This document shows positions 36,483 through 45,396 of a stretch of DNA of 64,000 nt, in pieces (the first letter of the stretch is position 1; each line of letters begins with the position of its first letter). Where the stretch lies: positions 183,044-247,043 of the forward strand of contig JAJOJJ010000016.1 in the NCBI GenBank assembly GCA_021208685.1. The letters run 5' to 3'. Below the pieces are notes generated by a model. The model was given only the letters and a program-made list of their open reading frames with translations, was not told where the DNA came from and did no database searches. Made by a program: the position numbers and the translations under genes. Source of the DNA: Saccharospirillaceae bacterium. Lineage in GTDB: Bacteria; Pseudomonadota; Gammaproteobacteria; Pseudomonadales; Oceanobacteraceae.

Positions 36483-37376
36483 ATGAACTTTATGAACCTG
36501 TTGCCGGTATTACTGGCGGTGGTTTTGTCCGCTTGTGGAACTTCCGCAACACAGAAGGTGAATACCGCTTCAGCCGATCAGCAGCAAGCCACGGCTTTGC
36601 GTTTTGCCGTGCTCGGCGATGCTGAGCCAAAACCCAAAGCAGAATTTCCCGGTGTCGCCGCCGCTGTTCAGGATATTAATGCGCTGACGGCTGAAAACCG
36701 GCTGGATTTTGTCGTCGGTGTGGGCGATATCGCGCATAAGGGAACCTTACTGCAATATGACAATGTAACCCCGGTGCTGCAGCAACTGACCCTGCCGTTT
36801 TACCCCATCATGGGCAATGAAGAACACGGCAGTACGGTGGAGCGTTTTCTGGAATACGCCAATCGCTGGAATAACGGTAAAGCGATGATAAACACCCCGC
36901 GTTACACTCAGGAATACGACAGCGTGGCGCTGGTCTATGCCTCACCGGATTTTGGCCGTGATTTTAACGACGACGGTGTGGCCTGGATTCAGCAGGAAAT
37001 TCAGCGTCTGGCACCCAAACCCGTGCTGCTGATTGTGCATGGCGCCCAGGCCGGTGTGTATCCGGAAGCCGCAGAAAAAGGCATTCATAATGCGAATTTC
37101 TCCGCGGTGATTGCACAGCCTAATTTAGCGGCGGTTATTTCCGGTGATCTGCATATGGATATGGACCGCACGCATCATTCGAAACAGATTGGTCATGTGC
37201 ATTATCTGCACATTCCGGCGCTGGAGCGCACCAAGGTTCCGGATGCGACGCACCATGTTCCTATGTTCCGTGTATTCAGTATGGATGCTGGTGGTCATGT
37301 GATTGTGGATACCTATCAGACCGGCAATCGCGAAGCACTTGCCCGCCACCGTTATGAATTTACCCTGCCGCGTTAA
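36483..37376 (+). CDS. Calcineurin-like metallophosphoesterase, lipoprotein
   Basis: 297-residue exported lipoprotein (signal ending VVLSAC). Metallophosphoesterase motifs are recognisable but altered: LRFAVLGDAEP (normally D-x-H near the start), VVGVGDIAHKG (GD), MGNEEHGS (normally GNHE), LLIVHGAQ (His) and ISGDLHMDMD (normally GHxH). The altered residues may change metal binding or substrate, so phosphatase activity is likely but not certain. AAGGAG lies 9 bases before the ATG. It is the third gene of the glpQ-like/phoX unit. Its stop overlaps that of the convergent amidotransferase gene in a shared TTAA. Confidence 0.8.
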   Translation: MNFMNLLPVLLAVVLSACGTSATQKVNTASADQQQATALRFAVLGDAEPKPKAEFPGVAAAVQDINALTAENRLDFVVGVGDIAHKGTLLQYDNVTPVLQQLTLPFYPIMGNEEHGSTVERFLEYANRWNNGKAMINTPRYTQEYDSVALVYASPDFGRDFNDDGVAWIQQEIQRLAPKPVLLIVHGAQAGVYPEAAEKGIHNANFSAVIAQPNLAAVISGDLHMDMDRTHHSKQIGHVHYLHIPALERTKVPDATHHVPMFRVFSMDAGGHVIVDTYQTGNREALARHRYEFTLPR

Positions 37377-38161
37377 GCGCGGCCAGGACGGCTGTGACCA
37401 CAGGCCATCACTTCGCCCTGTGACCAGAGTCTCCATTCTCCGGGCTGGTAAATATCCCACGCTTCGTCGGTGGTCAGCGGTTCGGTCGCGATAATGCTGA
37501 CCACATCGTTGGGGGTGGTCACGGCGCTGAAGTCTACGGTGACATCGGCGTCTTTTAATTGTGCCGCACCAAAGGGAGCACGGCGCGTGATGCTGGCCAG
37601 CTTGGTGCTGCAATAGGTAAACAGCCAGTCGCCGTTACTTAATAAACAATTAAACACACCCTGTTGCGCATATTCCGCGGCAATGTCGGCCAGCAAAGCG
37701 GCCAGTTGTTGTGGCATGGCATCGCGCGGCAGACTTTGGCGAACGCGGTTCATTAAATCGCAGAAAATATTTTCGCTGTCGGTATCACCCACGGGTTCGT
37801 ACATGCCGGCCTGCCGCACAAAATCCGGTACCTGGCCATTATGGGCAAATACCCAGTGGCGTCCCCAGAGCTCACGCACAAAAGGATGGGTATTGGCCAG
37901 ACAAATATCGCCGACGTTCGCCTGACGGATATGACAGACCGCCGTTTTGCTTTTGATCGGATAATGCTGCACCAGCTCTGCGACCGGCGAGCTGACGCTG
38001 GGCTGCGGGTCAAGAAACAGACGCACTCCTTTGCCCTCATAAAAGGCCACGCCCCAGCCATCTTTATGCGGCCCTGTGTTGCCACCGCGCTGAGTTAAAC
38101 CGGTAAAACTGAAGCATAAATCGGTCGGGGTATTGGCACTCATACCAAGCAGTTCGCACAT
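37373..38161 (-). CDS. yafJ: Class II glutamine amidotransferase, YafJ type
   Basis: 262-residue protein with an N-terminal nucleophile Cys directly after Met (MCELLGMSANTPTDLCFSF), the usual class II glutamine amidotransferase start. GGNTGPHKDGWGVAFYEGKG, CHIRQANVGDICLANTHPF and WVFAHNGQVP are the ammonia-site motifs. It is a stand-alone glutaminase domain, and the acceptor substrate of this family is not established. The ATG at 38161 is used because the Cys must be residue 2; the ORF extends 6 codons upstream. A bidirectional terminator lies upstream, so it has its own promoter within ~45 bases, which I could not define well. Confidence 0.88.
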   Translation of the reverse strand: MCELLGMSANTPTDLCFSFTGLTQRGGNTGPHKDGWGVAFYEGKGVRLFLDPQPSVSSPVAELVQHYPIKSKTAVCHIRQANVGDICLANTHPFVRELWGRHWVFAHNGQVPDFVRQAGMYEPVGDTDSENIFCDLMNRVRQSLPRDAMPQQLAALLADIAAEYAQQGVFNCLLSNGDWLFTYCSTKLASITRRAPFGAAQLKDADVTVDFSAVTTPNDVVSIIATEPLTTDEAWDIYQPGEWRLWSQGEVMACGHSRPGRA

Positions 38162-38205
38162 GGTGTGTTCCCATAACAATGTGGTTTAAATCAGTATGGC
38201 TGGCC

Positions 38206-38240
38206 AATAAAAACGGGAGACTGAGTCTCCCGTTTTTATT
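38206..38240. terminator. Bidirectional rho-independent terminator after ilvE
   Basis: 16-bp perfect arms AATAAAAACGGGAGAC / GTCTCCCGTTTTTATT with a 3-nt loop (TGA). A- and T-runs flank both sides. It ends the minus-strand ilvE transcript before yafJ. Confidence 0.95.
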
Positions 38241-38266
38241 GCTGTTTATTGCGGAATCACGCCGGC

Positions 38267-39196
38267 TTATTTAACCGGAGTAACCCACTCCGCCTTAAAC
38301 GGATCTTTAGCGGTTACGGTATCGAAATACATGGTTTGCAGCATTTCGGTTACCGGGCCACGGCGGCCTTCACCAATGATACGGCCATCCAGTGAGCGGA
38401 TTGGCAGGACTTCAGCGGCAGTACCGGTGAAGAAGGCTTCATCAGCGATGTACACTTCGTCGCGGGTGATGCGCTTTTCACGCACTTCAATACCACGGGC
38501 GCGGGCCATTTCCATAATGGTGCGGCGGGTAATACCGTCTAAGCAGGAAGTCAGTTCCGGGGTGTACATGACGCCGTTGGTCACCATAAAGAAGTTCTCG
38601 CCGGAACCTTCGGCCACGTAGCCTTCGTTATCCAGCAGCAGGGCTTCTTCACAGCCACTGTCCAGTGCTTCGCGCAGGGCAAGCATGGAGTTCATGTAGT
38701 TACCGTTGGCTTTGGCCTTACACATGGTGATATTCACGTGGTGACGGGTAAAGCTTGAGGTACGGATTTTAATCCCCTGGGTTTTGGCTTCTTCGCCCAT
38801 GTAGGCCGGCCATTCCCAGGCTGCAACCATCACGTGGACTTTCAGGTTTTCGGCACGCAGCCCCATACCTTCAGAACCGTAGAATGCCATCGGGCGGATA
38901 TAAGCGCTTTTCAGGTTGTTCTCACGCACAGCAGCACGCTGAGCTTCGTTAATCTCGGCTTTGCTGAAAGGCAGTTTCATGTTCAGGATATGGGCCGAGT
39001 TGAACAGGCGGTCGGTGTGTTCCTGCAGGCGGAAAATCGCCGCGCCCTGTGCTGTTTCGTAAGCCCGCACCCCTTCAAAAACGCCCATGCCGTAGTGCAG
39101 GGTGTGAGTCAGTACATGGACTTTCGCTTCGCGCCAGTCAACCAACTCTCCGTCTAGCCAGATCAGACCATCGCGGTCGGACATGGAAGGTAGCAT
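38267..39196 (-). CDS. ilvE: Branched-chain amino acid aminotransferase
   Basis: 309-residue fold-type IV PLP enzyme that interconverts Val, Leu and Ile with their keto acids. HYGMGVFEGVRAYE, YIRPMAFYG, CKAKANGNYMNSMLA (PLP-binding Lys in the KANGNY region), EGSGENFFMV and FFTGTAAEVLPI are the standard landmarks. The length is normal. The ATG at 39196 follows GAGGT closely; a second ATG at residue 5 is possible. It is transcribed away from glnE's stop with 56 bases between and ends in a strong terminator. Confidence 0.96.
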   Translation of the reverse strand: MLPSMSDRDGLIWLDGELVDWREAKVHVLTHTLHYGMGVFEGVRAYETAQGAAIFRLQEHTDRLFNSAHILNMKLPFSKAEINEAQRAAVRENNLKSAYIRPMAFYGSEGMGLRAENLKVHVMVAAWEWPAYMGEEAKTQGIKIRTSSFTRHHVNITMCKAKANGNYMNSMLALREALDSGCEEALLLDNEGYVAEGSGENFFMVTNGVMYTPELTSCLDGITRRTIMEMARARGIEVREKRITRDEVYIADEAFFTGTAAEVLPIRSLDGRIIGEGRRGPVTEMLQTMYFDTVTAKDPFKAEWVTPVK

Positions 39197-39252
39197 AAGG
39201 ACCTCACTCTAAATTCAGTAAAAAATATGTGTTCCGGGGATGATACGCGTAA

Positions 39253-42168
39253 TCACGAGGCCGTATCAGTCTCCAACCAGAGTTTCCACAGTCGGGTCAC
39301 ATCGTTGCGCCGCGCATTGAAGCCAAGTTTGGACAGGGTGTCTGTATCCAGTAACAGCTTTTGTTTTTGCAATGCACGCCGGTGAGTTTCGGCTCGGTAG
39401 GACAGGTAGGTTTCCTGCAGGGTCTGACAATCTTGTGGATCCATCAGACCGGCTGTGTTGAACGCGTCCAGCAACCGCATGTTGTCGGTAACGTCTAACA
39501 GCTCTGGGTATTGGTGTGACCAGGCCAGAACCCCGTATTGAACCAGAAACTCGATGTCAACAATACCCCCGGCGTCTTGCTTCAGGTGAAATTGTTGGCC
39601 GCTTGTATCTTTGGAGCCGAGATTATCCACCATTTTCTGACGCATGGCTCGCACTTCTTCGCGCAGGCGACCAAGGTCGCGGGGCTGACTCAGTATGCGG
39701 TTACGGATGGCCTGAAACCCGTCTGCCGCCGCTTGACTGCCGCACAATACGCGGGCGCGTACCAGCGCCTGATGTTCCCAGGTCCAGGCGTGTTTTTGCT
39801 GATATTCCTCAAAGGCTTTCATGGAGGCGACGATCATGCCGGAGTTGCCGGACGGGCGCAGGCGCATATCCACTTCGTACAGATCGCCGGAGCGGGTCTG
39901 GGTGGTCAGAATATGAATCATGCGCTGCCCCATGCGGGTATAGAACACGCCGTTGTCCTGGCTGCGCTCGCCGTTGGTATAGCGGCCGCTGGTGCTGTTG
40001 TGCAGTAACACCAGATCGAGGTCGGAGCTGTAGCTCAGCTCCAGTCCGCCGACTTTGCCATAACCAATCACTGCGAATTCCGGCTGGTTTACCGCTTCCC
40101 CGTTGCTGTTGGTCGGGTAACCGTATTTGGCCACCATCTGGCTCCACGACAGCTCCATCACTGTCTGCAACGTGACTTCCGCCAGCCAGGTGAGGTAGTC
40201 GCTGATTTTCATCAGCGGCAGGGCATCCATCACTTCACAGGCGGCAGCCCGCAGTTTGTGCGCACGCACGAACTGACGCAGCTGTTCCATCTGCTGTTCC
40301 AGATCTTCCGGATCAACGCGCAGCAGGCGCAGGTGTAATTCTTCTGCCAGTTCTTTGCGTTCCGGCAGACGATAGAGGTTGGCCGGGCTTAATAATTCGT
40401 CCAGCAGCAGCGGCGTCTGGGTGATGTATTCTGCCACCCAGCTCGACGCGCCACAGAGCTTAACCAGCTGGGTTAAGGCCTGCGGGTTTTCTTTCAGCAG
40501 CACCAGATAGGCGGTACGGCGTACCACCGCTTCGAGCAGCGGCACGATGCGCTCCAGCGTGGTGACCGGCTCAGGCTGTTGCCACAGTTGCTGCAGCAGC
40601 AGCGGCATTAAGGCATCGAGACGCTCGCGGCCAATCTGCTGCATTTTCAGTACGGTGCGGGAATCACGGAATTTGCCCAGCAGCTGTTGTACGTCCGCCG
40701 AATTGGCGCAGGGATGCTGCTCAAGAAAGGCAGCGGCCTGCTGCTCATCCAGTTCGCCGAGCCAGAGATCAGTCCACACCTGCTGCAATTCGTCGGTTTC
40801 TTCATGGTCGTCATCGCTGGCGACGATCTGGGCGAAATGATGGCGTACTTTGCTGCGGTGCTGTTCCAGCTCATTCAGGTAGCTGTGCCAGTCGCTGAAG
40901 CCCAGTGCCAGTGCCACCCGTGCGCGCTGGGTGTCGTTTTCCGGCAGCAGCTGGGTCTGTTCATCATTTAACGCCTGCAGTGCGTGTTCGCTGTCGCGCA
41001 GGAACAAATAGGCCTGTTTCAGTTCGTCGCAGGCGGCCGTTGGCAGATAGCCTTCGGCCTGTAAAATCCCCAGCACTTTTATCAGCTCGCGGGTTTGCAG
41101 GCTTTTATCCTGACCGCCGCGGATCAGCTGGAATGCCTGGACGATAAATTCCACTTCGCGGATGCCACCGGCACCGAGCTTAACGTTCATTTCCAGACCA
41201 CGGCGGCGCACTTCGGCGTTGATCATCGCCTTCATTGAACGCAGCGAGGCGAAGGCGCTGTAGTCGACGTACACACGGTAGGTAAAGGGCCGCAGAATGC
41301 TCAGCAGTTCTTTCGCTTCCGCGCTCTGCTCGCCATTCATCACCCGCGCTTTCACCATGGCGTAACGTTCCCAGTCGCGGCCCTGATTCTGGTAATACTC
41401 TTCCACCGAGGCAAAATTCATCACCAGTGGGCCACTCTGGCCATAAGGACGCAGACGCATGTCGGTGCGGAACACAAAGCCGTCGGCGCTGTGTTTATCC
41501 AGTGCCTGAATCAGCTTCTGCCCGAGTTTTACAAAAAATTCCTGATTGGTGATCACCTTTGGCCCGCTGGTTTCGCCGCTTTCCGGGTAGGTAAAAATCA
41601 GGTCGATATCGGAGCTTAAATTCAGCTCATAAGCGCCAAGCTTGCCCATGCCCAGCACCAGCATCTGCTGCTCGTTACCGCTTTCTTTGCCGATGGGCCG
41701 GCCATGACGTTCGAACAATGCACGGCTTAAAAACGCCAGTGAACGCACCACGCATTCATCGGCCAGATCGGACAGTGCACGGGTGGTTTCCAGCGTGGGT
41801 GCCAGCCGCAGCAGGTCTCGCCAGATAATCTGCACCATGGCCCGGCGGCGCAGCAGGCGTAACGCTTTGTGCCAGTCTTCGTCGCTTTCTGCGTGGCTAC
41901 TGAGTTCATCCAGCCACTGGCTGATGGTGGCGCGTGGTAATGGCTGCGACAGTGTGTTTTCAGTCAGTGCCGCTGCAAACCACAGCGGTTCGCGTGGCAG
42001 GGCATCGGCCACATAATCACTGATGCTCAGTACCTTTTGCGCCCGTGCCTGTTGTTCGGCATTCAGACTTTGCCAGACTGAGGGCCAGTCGAAACCGGAG
42101 CGTTCGCCGTGATCGGTCAGGCGGGTGGTAACCTGTTGCCAGTGGTCGTGCAGTGCGGCGGGCAGCAT
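39253..42168 (-). CDS. glnE: Glutamine-synthetase adenylyltransferase/deadenylase
   Basis: 971-residue bifunctional GlnE that adds and removes AMP on glutamine synthetase in response to PII. Both nucleotidyltransferase domains keep their metal-binding motif: LNLSSDIDLIFTYPESGE (deadenylase half) and LELSYSSDLDLVLLHNS (adenylylase half), each followed by the family's R-P-x-G motif (DMRLRPYGQSGPLV and DMRLRPSGNSGMIV). The length matches the family (about 950). The ATG at 42168 (MLPAALHDHW) is chosen over a TTG at 42195 that lacks a ribosome site. It precedes ilvE on the same strand by 56 bases. Confidence 0.96.
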   Translation of the reverse strand: MLPAALHDHWQQVTTRLTDHGERSGFDWPSVWQSLNAEQQARAQKVLSISDYVADALPREPLWFAAALTENTLSQPLPRATISQWLDELSSHAESDEDWHKALRLLRRRAMVQIIWRDLLRLAPTLETTRALSDLADECVVRSLAFLSRALFERHGRPIGKESGNEQQMLVLGMGKLGAYELNLSSDIDLIFTYPESGETSGPKVITNQEFFVKLGQKLIQALDKHSADGFVFRTDMRLRPYGQSGPLVMNFASVEEYYQNQGRDWERYAMVKARVMNGEQSAEAKELLSILRPFTYRVYVDYSAFASLRSMKAMINAEVRRRGLEMNVKLGAGGIREVEFIVQAFQLIRGGQDKSLQTRELIKVLGILQAEGYLPTAACDELKQAYLFLRDSEHALQALNDEQTQLLPENDTQRARVALALGFSDWHSYLNELEQHRSKVRHHFAQIVASDDDHEETDELQQVWTDLWLGELDEQQAAAFLEQHPCANSADVQQLLGKFRDSRTVLKMQQIGRERLDALMPLLLQQLWQQPEPVTTLERIVPLLEAVVRRTAYLVLLKENPQALTQLVKLCGASSWVAEYITQTPLLLDELLSPANLYRLPERKELAEELHLRLLRVDPEDLEQQMEQLRQFVRAHKLRAAACEVMDALPLMKISDYLTWLAEVTLQTVMELSWSQMVAKYGYPTNSNGEAVNQPEFAVIGYGKVGGLELSYSSDLDLVLLHNSTSGRYTNGERSQDNGVFYTRMGQRMIHILTTQTRSGDLYEVDMRLRPSGNSGMIVASMKAFEEYQQKHAWTWEHQALVRARVLCGSQAAADGFQAIRNRILSQPRDLGRLREEVRAMRQKMVDNLGSKDTSGQQFHLKQDAGGIVDIEFLVQYGVLAWSHQYPELLDVTDNMRLLDAFNTAGLMDPQDCQTLQETYLSYRAETHRRALQKQKLLLDTDTLSKLGFNARRNDVTRLWKLWLETDTAS

Positions 42169-42281
42169 AAAAGGGCGGGCTCCGTGATCAGTCAAAAACA
42201 GGAAGCCATTACTCTAGCGTTTTTTGATGAGTAATAAACAGAGGCAGGGCAATGAATAAAGGATAAGGCGGGGGTGACATG

Positions 42282-42395
42282 CAGGAGCGGCATGTCTGCC
42301 GCGATGAGTGCTGTGGGAGCGGCATTTCTGCCGCGATGAAAATCGTGACTGAAAGTCACTCCTACACAGTCACTCCTACACAATCACTCCCACAG
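42282..42395. repeat. REP-like repeat array between potI and glnE
   Basis: Two plus-oriented units (42282-42308 and 42311-42340) share GGAGCGGCAT...CTGCCGCGATGA and fold as GCGGCA-loop-TGCCGC. A third, inverted unit (42341-42369) carries GTGACT-gaa-AGTCAC followed by CTCCTACACA; two truncated inverted ends follow (42370-42382, 42384-42395: CACTCC(T/C)ACA). The GTGGGAGCGGC start resembles Pseudomonas REPs, here as facing pairs. Confidence 0.85.
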
Positions 42396-42400
42396 TGTTA

Positions 42401-43216
42401 TCAGCTCTTACGCTGCGCCTTCAGCTCTTTGCGGTACATGGTGACACCGGCAATTAATACCGCGGTGGATACCACGGCGATAATAATGGTCGCCAGCGCG
42501 TTAATCTGCGGGCTGACGCCCAGACGCACACTGGAATACACCACCATCGGCAGGGTCGTTGAACCCGGACCGGAGACGAAGCTGGCGATCACCAGATCAT
42601 CCATCGACAGGGTAAAGGCCAGCAGCCAGCCAGCGGCCAGTGCCGGTGCGATCATCGGCAGGGTAATGGCAAAAAAGACTTTGACCGGCCGTGCGCCCAG
42701 ATCAAGTGCCGCTTCTTCAATGGATGTATCCATATGCGCGAGGCGGCTTTGCACAATCACCGTGACATAGGCCATGGAGAAGGTAACGTGGGCCAGCAGA
42801 ATGGTGGTCTGACCCCGGCCAGCGGGCCAGCCGATTAAATCTTCCATCGCCACAAACAGCAGCAGCAGCGATAAGCCGATAATAATTTCCGGCATAACCA
42901 GTGGTGCCGTCACCATCACGCCCAGGCTTTTATGACCACGGATACCGCGCAGACGCACCAGCGTCAGCGCCGCCAGCGTGCCCAGTATCACAGCAAGAGA
43001 AGCGTTTAACGCCGCAATTTTAATACTCAGCCAGGCGGCATCGAGCAACGGTCCGTTGTTGAGCAATTCGCCGTACCACTTGGTACTGAAACCACCCCAG
43101 ACGGTCACCAGACGGCTTTCGTTAAACGAATAAATAATCAGGCTGAGAATCGGCAGATAGAGAAAGGCGTAGCCGAGAAACAACAGCGCAAACAGCAGTG
43201 GATAGCGTTTTAACAT
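42401..43216 (-). CDS. potI: Polyamine ABC transporter permease PotI
   Basis: 271-residue inner-membrane permease with six hydrophobic segments. The EAA loop EEAALDLGARPVKVFFAITLPM contacts the ATPase. Together with PotH it forms the channel of a putrescine/spermidine importer. It starts 12 bases after potH and is the last gene of the operon; a REP array follows, with no T-tailed hairpin. Confidence 0.92.
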   Translation of the reverse strand: MLKRYPLLFALLFLGYAFLYLPILSLIIYSFNESRLVTVWGGFSTKWYGELLNNGPLLDAAWLSIKIAALNASLAVILGTLAALTLVRLRGIRGHKSLGVMVTAPLVMPEIIIGLSLLLLFVAMEDLIGWPAGRGQTTILLAHVTFSMAYVTVIVQSRLAHMDTSIEEAALDLGARPVKVFFAITLPMIAPALAAGWLLAFTLSMDDLVIASFVSGPGSTTLPMVVYSSVRLGVSPQINALATIIIAVVSTAVLIAGVTMYRKELKAQRKS

Positions 43217-43228
43217 CAGTCTCTTCCC

Positions 43229-44155
43229 CTACTTGTGTTCTTCGGCGGCTTTGTGTTCGTAATGACGCATCAGTACGAACGGAATAATCAGCACCACCAG
43301 CAATACCGACGCCAGCGCTGAGGCTAACGGCCAGTCTTTGTTACTGAAGAACTCAGTCCACATCAGTTTGCCGATCATCAGGGTGTCGGGGCCGCCGAGC
43401 AGATCCGGGATGACGAATTCGCCCATCACCGGAATAAACACCAGCATCGAACCGGCCAGAATGCCGGGCAGTGACTGTGGCAGGGTGATTTTTAAAAACT
43501 GTTTCCATGGCCGTGCCCCCAGGTCGGCGGCAGCTTCCAGCAGCGTGTTATCCAGACGCACCAGCGTGGCGTACAGCGGCAGCACCAGAAACGGCAGGTA
43601 GCTGTATACCACACCAATATAAACAGCCGTGGGGGTATGCAGAATCTCCAGTGGCTGATCAATCACGCCGATGCTCATTAAAAAGTTATTCAGTAAGCCG
43701 TTATTTTTCAGAATACCAATCCAGGCGTACACGCGGATCAGGAATGATGTCCAGAATGGCAGAATCACCAGCATCAACAGCGGCATGCGCCAGTGGGTCG
43801 GTGACAGCGCAATGGCATAAGCCATCGGGTAGCCGATCAGCAGACAGAAAAAGGTCGAAATGGCGGCGACTTCAAAGGATCCCCACAATGCATCGCGGTA
43901 GAGCTCGTCTTCCCACAGCATGGCGTAGTTGCCGAAATTCAGCTTAATGGTGATCAGGCCGTCTTCAATTTCGCGGATCCAGTCCTGATAGGGCGGTTGT
44001 GCCAGTTGCGGTTCGGCCAGGCTGATTTTCAGTACAAACAAAAAAGGCAGTACAAAAAACAGCGCTAACCAGAACCAGGGCGCGCCAACAATCAGACCCT
44101 TACCCGGCGACAGCGCACGGATGCGGTTGTTTAATTGCAGCAGCCAATCGTTCAT
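43229..44155 (-). CDS. potH: Polyamine ABC transporter permease PotH
   Basis: 308-residue inner-membrane permease with about six membrane segments and a longer N-terminal cytoplasmic and periplasmic part than PotI. The EAA loop is LLEAAADLGARPWKQFLKITLPQSLPG. It pairs with PotI. Its ATG overlaps the potG stop as ATGA, so it is translationally coupled to the ATPase gene. Confidence 0.92.
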   Translation of the reverse strand: MNDWLLQLNNRIRALSPGKGLIVGAPWFWLALFFVLPFLFVLKISLAEPQLAQPPYQDWIREIEDGLITIKLNFGNYAMLWEDELYRDALWGSFEVAAISTFFCLLIGYPMAYAIALSPTHWRMPLLMLVILPFWTSFLIRVYAWIGILKNNGLLNNFLMSIGVIDQPLEILHTPTAVYIGVVYSYLPFLVLPLYATLVRLDNTLLEAAADLGARPWKQFLKITLPQSLPGILAGSMLVFIPVMGEFVIPDLLGGPDTLMIGKLMWTEFFSNKDWPLASALASVLLVVLIIPFVLMRHYEHKAAEEHK

Positions 44156-45288
44156 TGGGTCAGCACTCCGCAGCTGTATGCGTTCCAGGTGAGCGCCACT
44201 TCCTGACCCCAGGTCAGAGGTTGCTCAGCCAGAGCCAGAACGTTGGATTGGGTGAACTGAACGCGCTTACCGCTGGGCAGTTCGACGTGATAAATCGACA
44301 CATCACCCAGATAAGCAATTTCCTGAATCACCCCGTGAATGCTGTTCGGCTCATCGGTGTGATGATCGCGTACGGCGATCTTTTCCGGACGGATGGCCAC
44401 GGTCACTTCCATACCCGGATTGAGCGGTTGGCTGTGGTGTACCAGAAGATCACTGCCGGCTTCTTCGGAATGGATCAGCACCATGTCGTTGTCATGCGAC
44501 ATCACATGGCCGTTAAACAGGTTGACCGAACCGATAAAATTAGCGGCATAGCGGGTGGCCGGAAATTCGTACATACGGCGCGGTGCATCGACCTGCTCAA
44601 TGCGGCCATCGTGCATCAGGGCAATGCGCGATGACATGGTCATGGCTTCTTCCTGATCGTGGGTCACGATAATAAAAGTGATGCCCAGACGTTCCTGAAT
44701 GTTCACCAGCTCGAACTGAGTATGCTCACGCAGTTTTTTATCCAGCGCGCCCAGCGGTTCGTCGAGCAGCAGAATTTTGGGATGCTTGGCCAGTGCCCGT
44801 GCCAGTGCCACCCGCTGACGCTGACCACCGGATAACTGGTGCGGTTTGCGCGTTGCCAGCTTTTCAATCTGGACCAGCGCCATCATTTCGGCCACACGTT
44901 CGCGGATCAGGGCGGATGGCATACGCTCCTGCTTCAGGCCAAAGGCAATGTTCTGCGCCACATTCATATGCGGGAACAGCGCATAGCTCTGGAACATCAT
45001 ATTGATCGGACGCAGGTACGGCGGCACGTCGGTGACGTCCTGACCGTCGATATAAATACGGCCGGAGGTTGGGGTTTCAAAACCACCGAGCATACGCAGC
45101 AGGGTGGTTTTGCCACAGCCTGAGGCGCCCAGCAGCGAGAAAAACTCGCCACGGTGAATATTCAGGCTGATTTCATCAACGGCATAGGTTGAACCAAAGG
45201 TTTTGGTTACCTTGTCGATGCGGACAATAGGCTCTTCTTCAGGCGCAGCCCAGGGCTGCTCAGAGGATGCTGGACGAATCTGTGTCAT
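44152..45288 (-). CDS. potG: Polyamine ABC transporter ATPase PotG
   Basis: 378-residue ABC ATPase. Walker A GASGCGKTTLLRML, signature LSGGQRQRVALARAL, Walker B ILLLDEPLGALD and the switch His (IIVTHDQEEAM) are intact; the last ~130 residues form the TOBE-type regulatory domain of the spermidine/putrescine class. It drives import with PotH and PotI. The gene lies downstream of potF past a terminator-like hairpin and overlaps potH by 4 bases. Confidence 0.95.
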   Translation of the reverse strand: MTQIRPASSEQPWAAPEEEPIVRIDKVTKTFGSTYAVDEISLNIHRGEFFSLLGASGCGKTTLLRMLGGFETPTSGRIYIDGQDVTDVPPYLRPINMMFQSYALFPHMNVAQNIAFGLKQERMPSALIRERVAEMMALVQIEKLATRKPHQLSGGQRQRVALARALAKHPKILLLDEPLGALDKKLREHTQFELVNIQERLGITFIIVTHDQEEAMTMSSRIALMHDGRIEQVDAPRRMYEFPATRYAANFIGSVNLFNGHVMSHDNDMVLIHSEEAGSDLLVHHSQPLNPGMEVTVAIRPEKIAVRDHHTDEPNSIHGVIQEIAYLGDVSIYHVELPSGKRVQFTQSNVLALAEQPLTWGQEVALTWNAYSCGVLTQ

Positions 45289-45337
45289 CTCGTTCCGGAC
45301 GCTCCAGTGAAACGGTTAATAGGTTTGCCGATAAATG

Positions 45338-45367
45338 AAAAAACCCCGCAACCAACGTTGCGAGGTT
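45338..45367 (-). terminator. Intercistronic terminator between potF and potGHI
   Basis: On the minus strand: CCTCGCAAC-GTT-GGTTGCGGGG (one G-T pair) then TTTTTTC. It sits between the binding-protein gene and the rest of the operon and probably acts as partial termination so that PotF is made in excess. Confidence 0.82.
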
Positions 45368-45396
45368 CTGGTCGGCGTGATCCGGTCAACAGTAAG

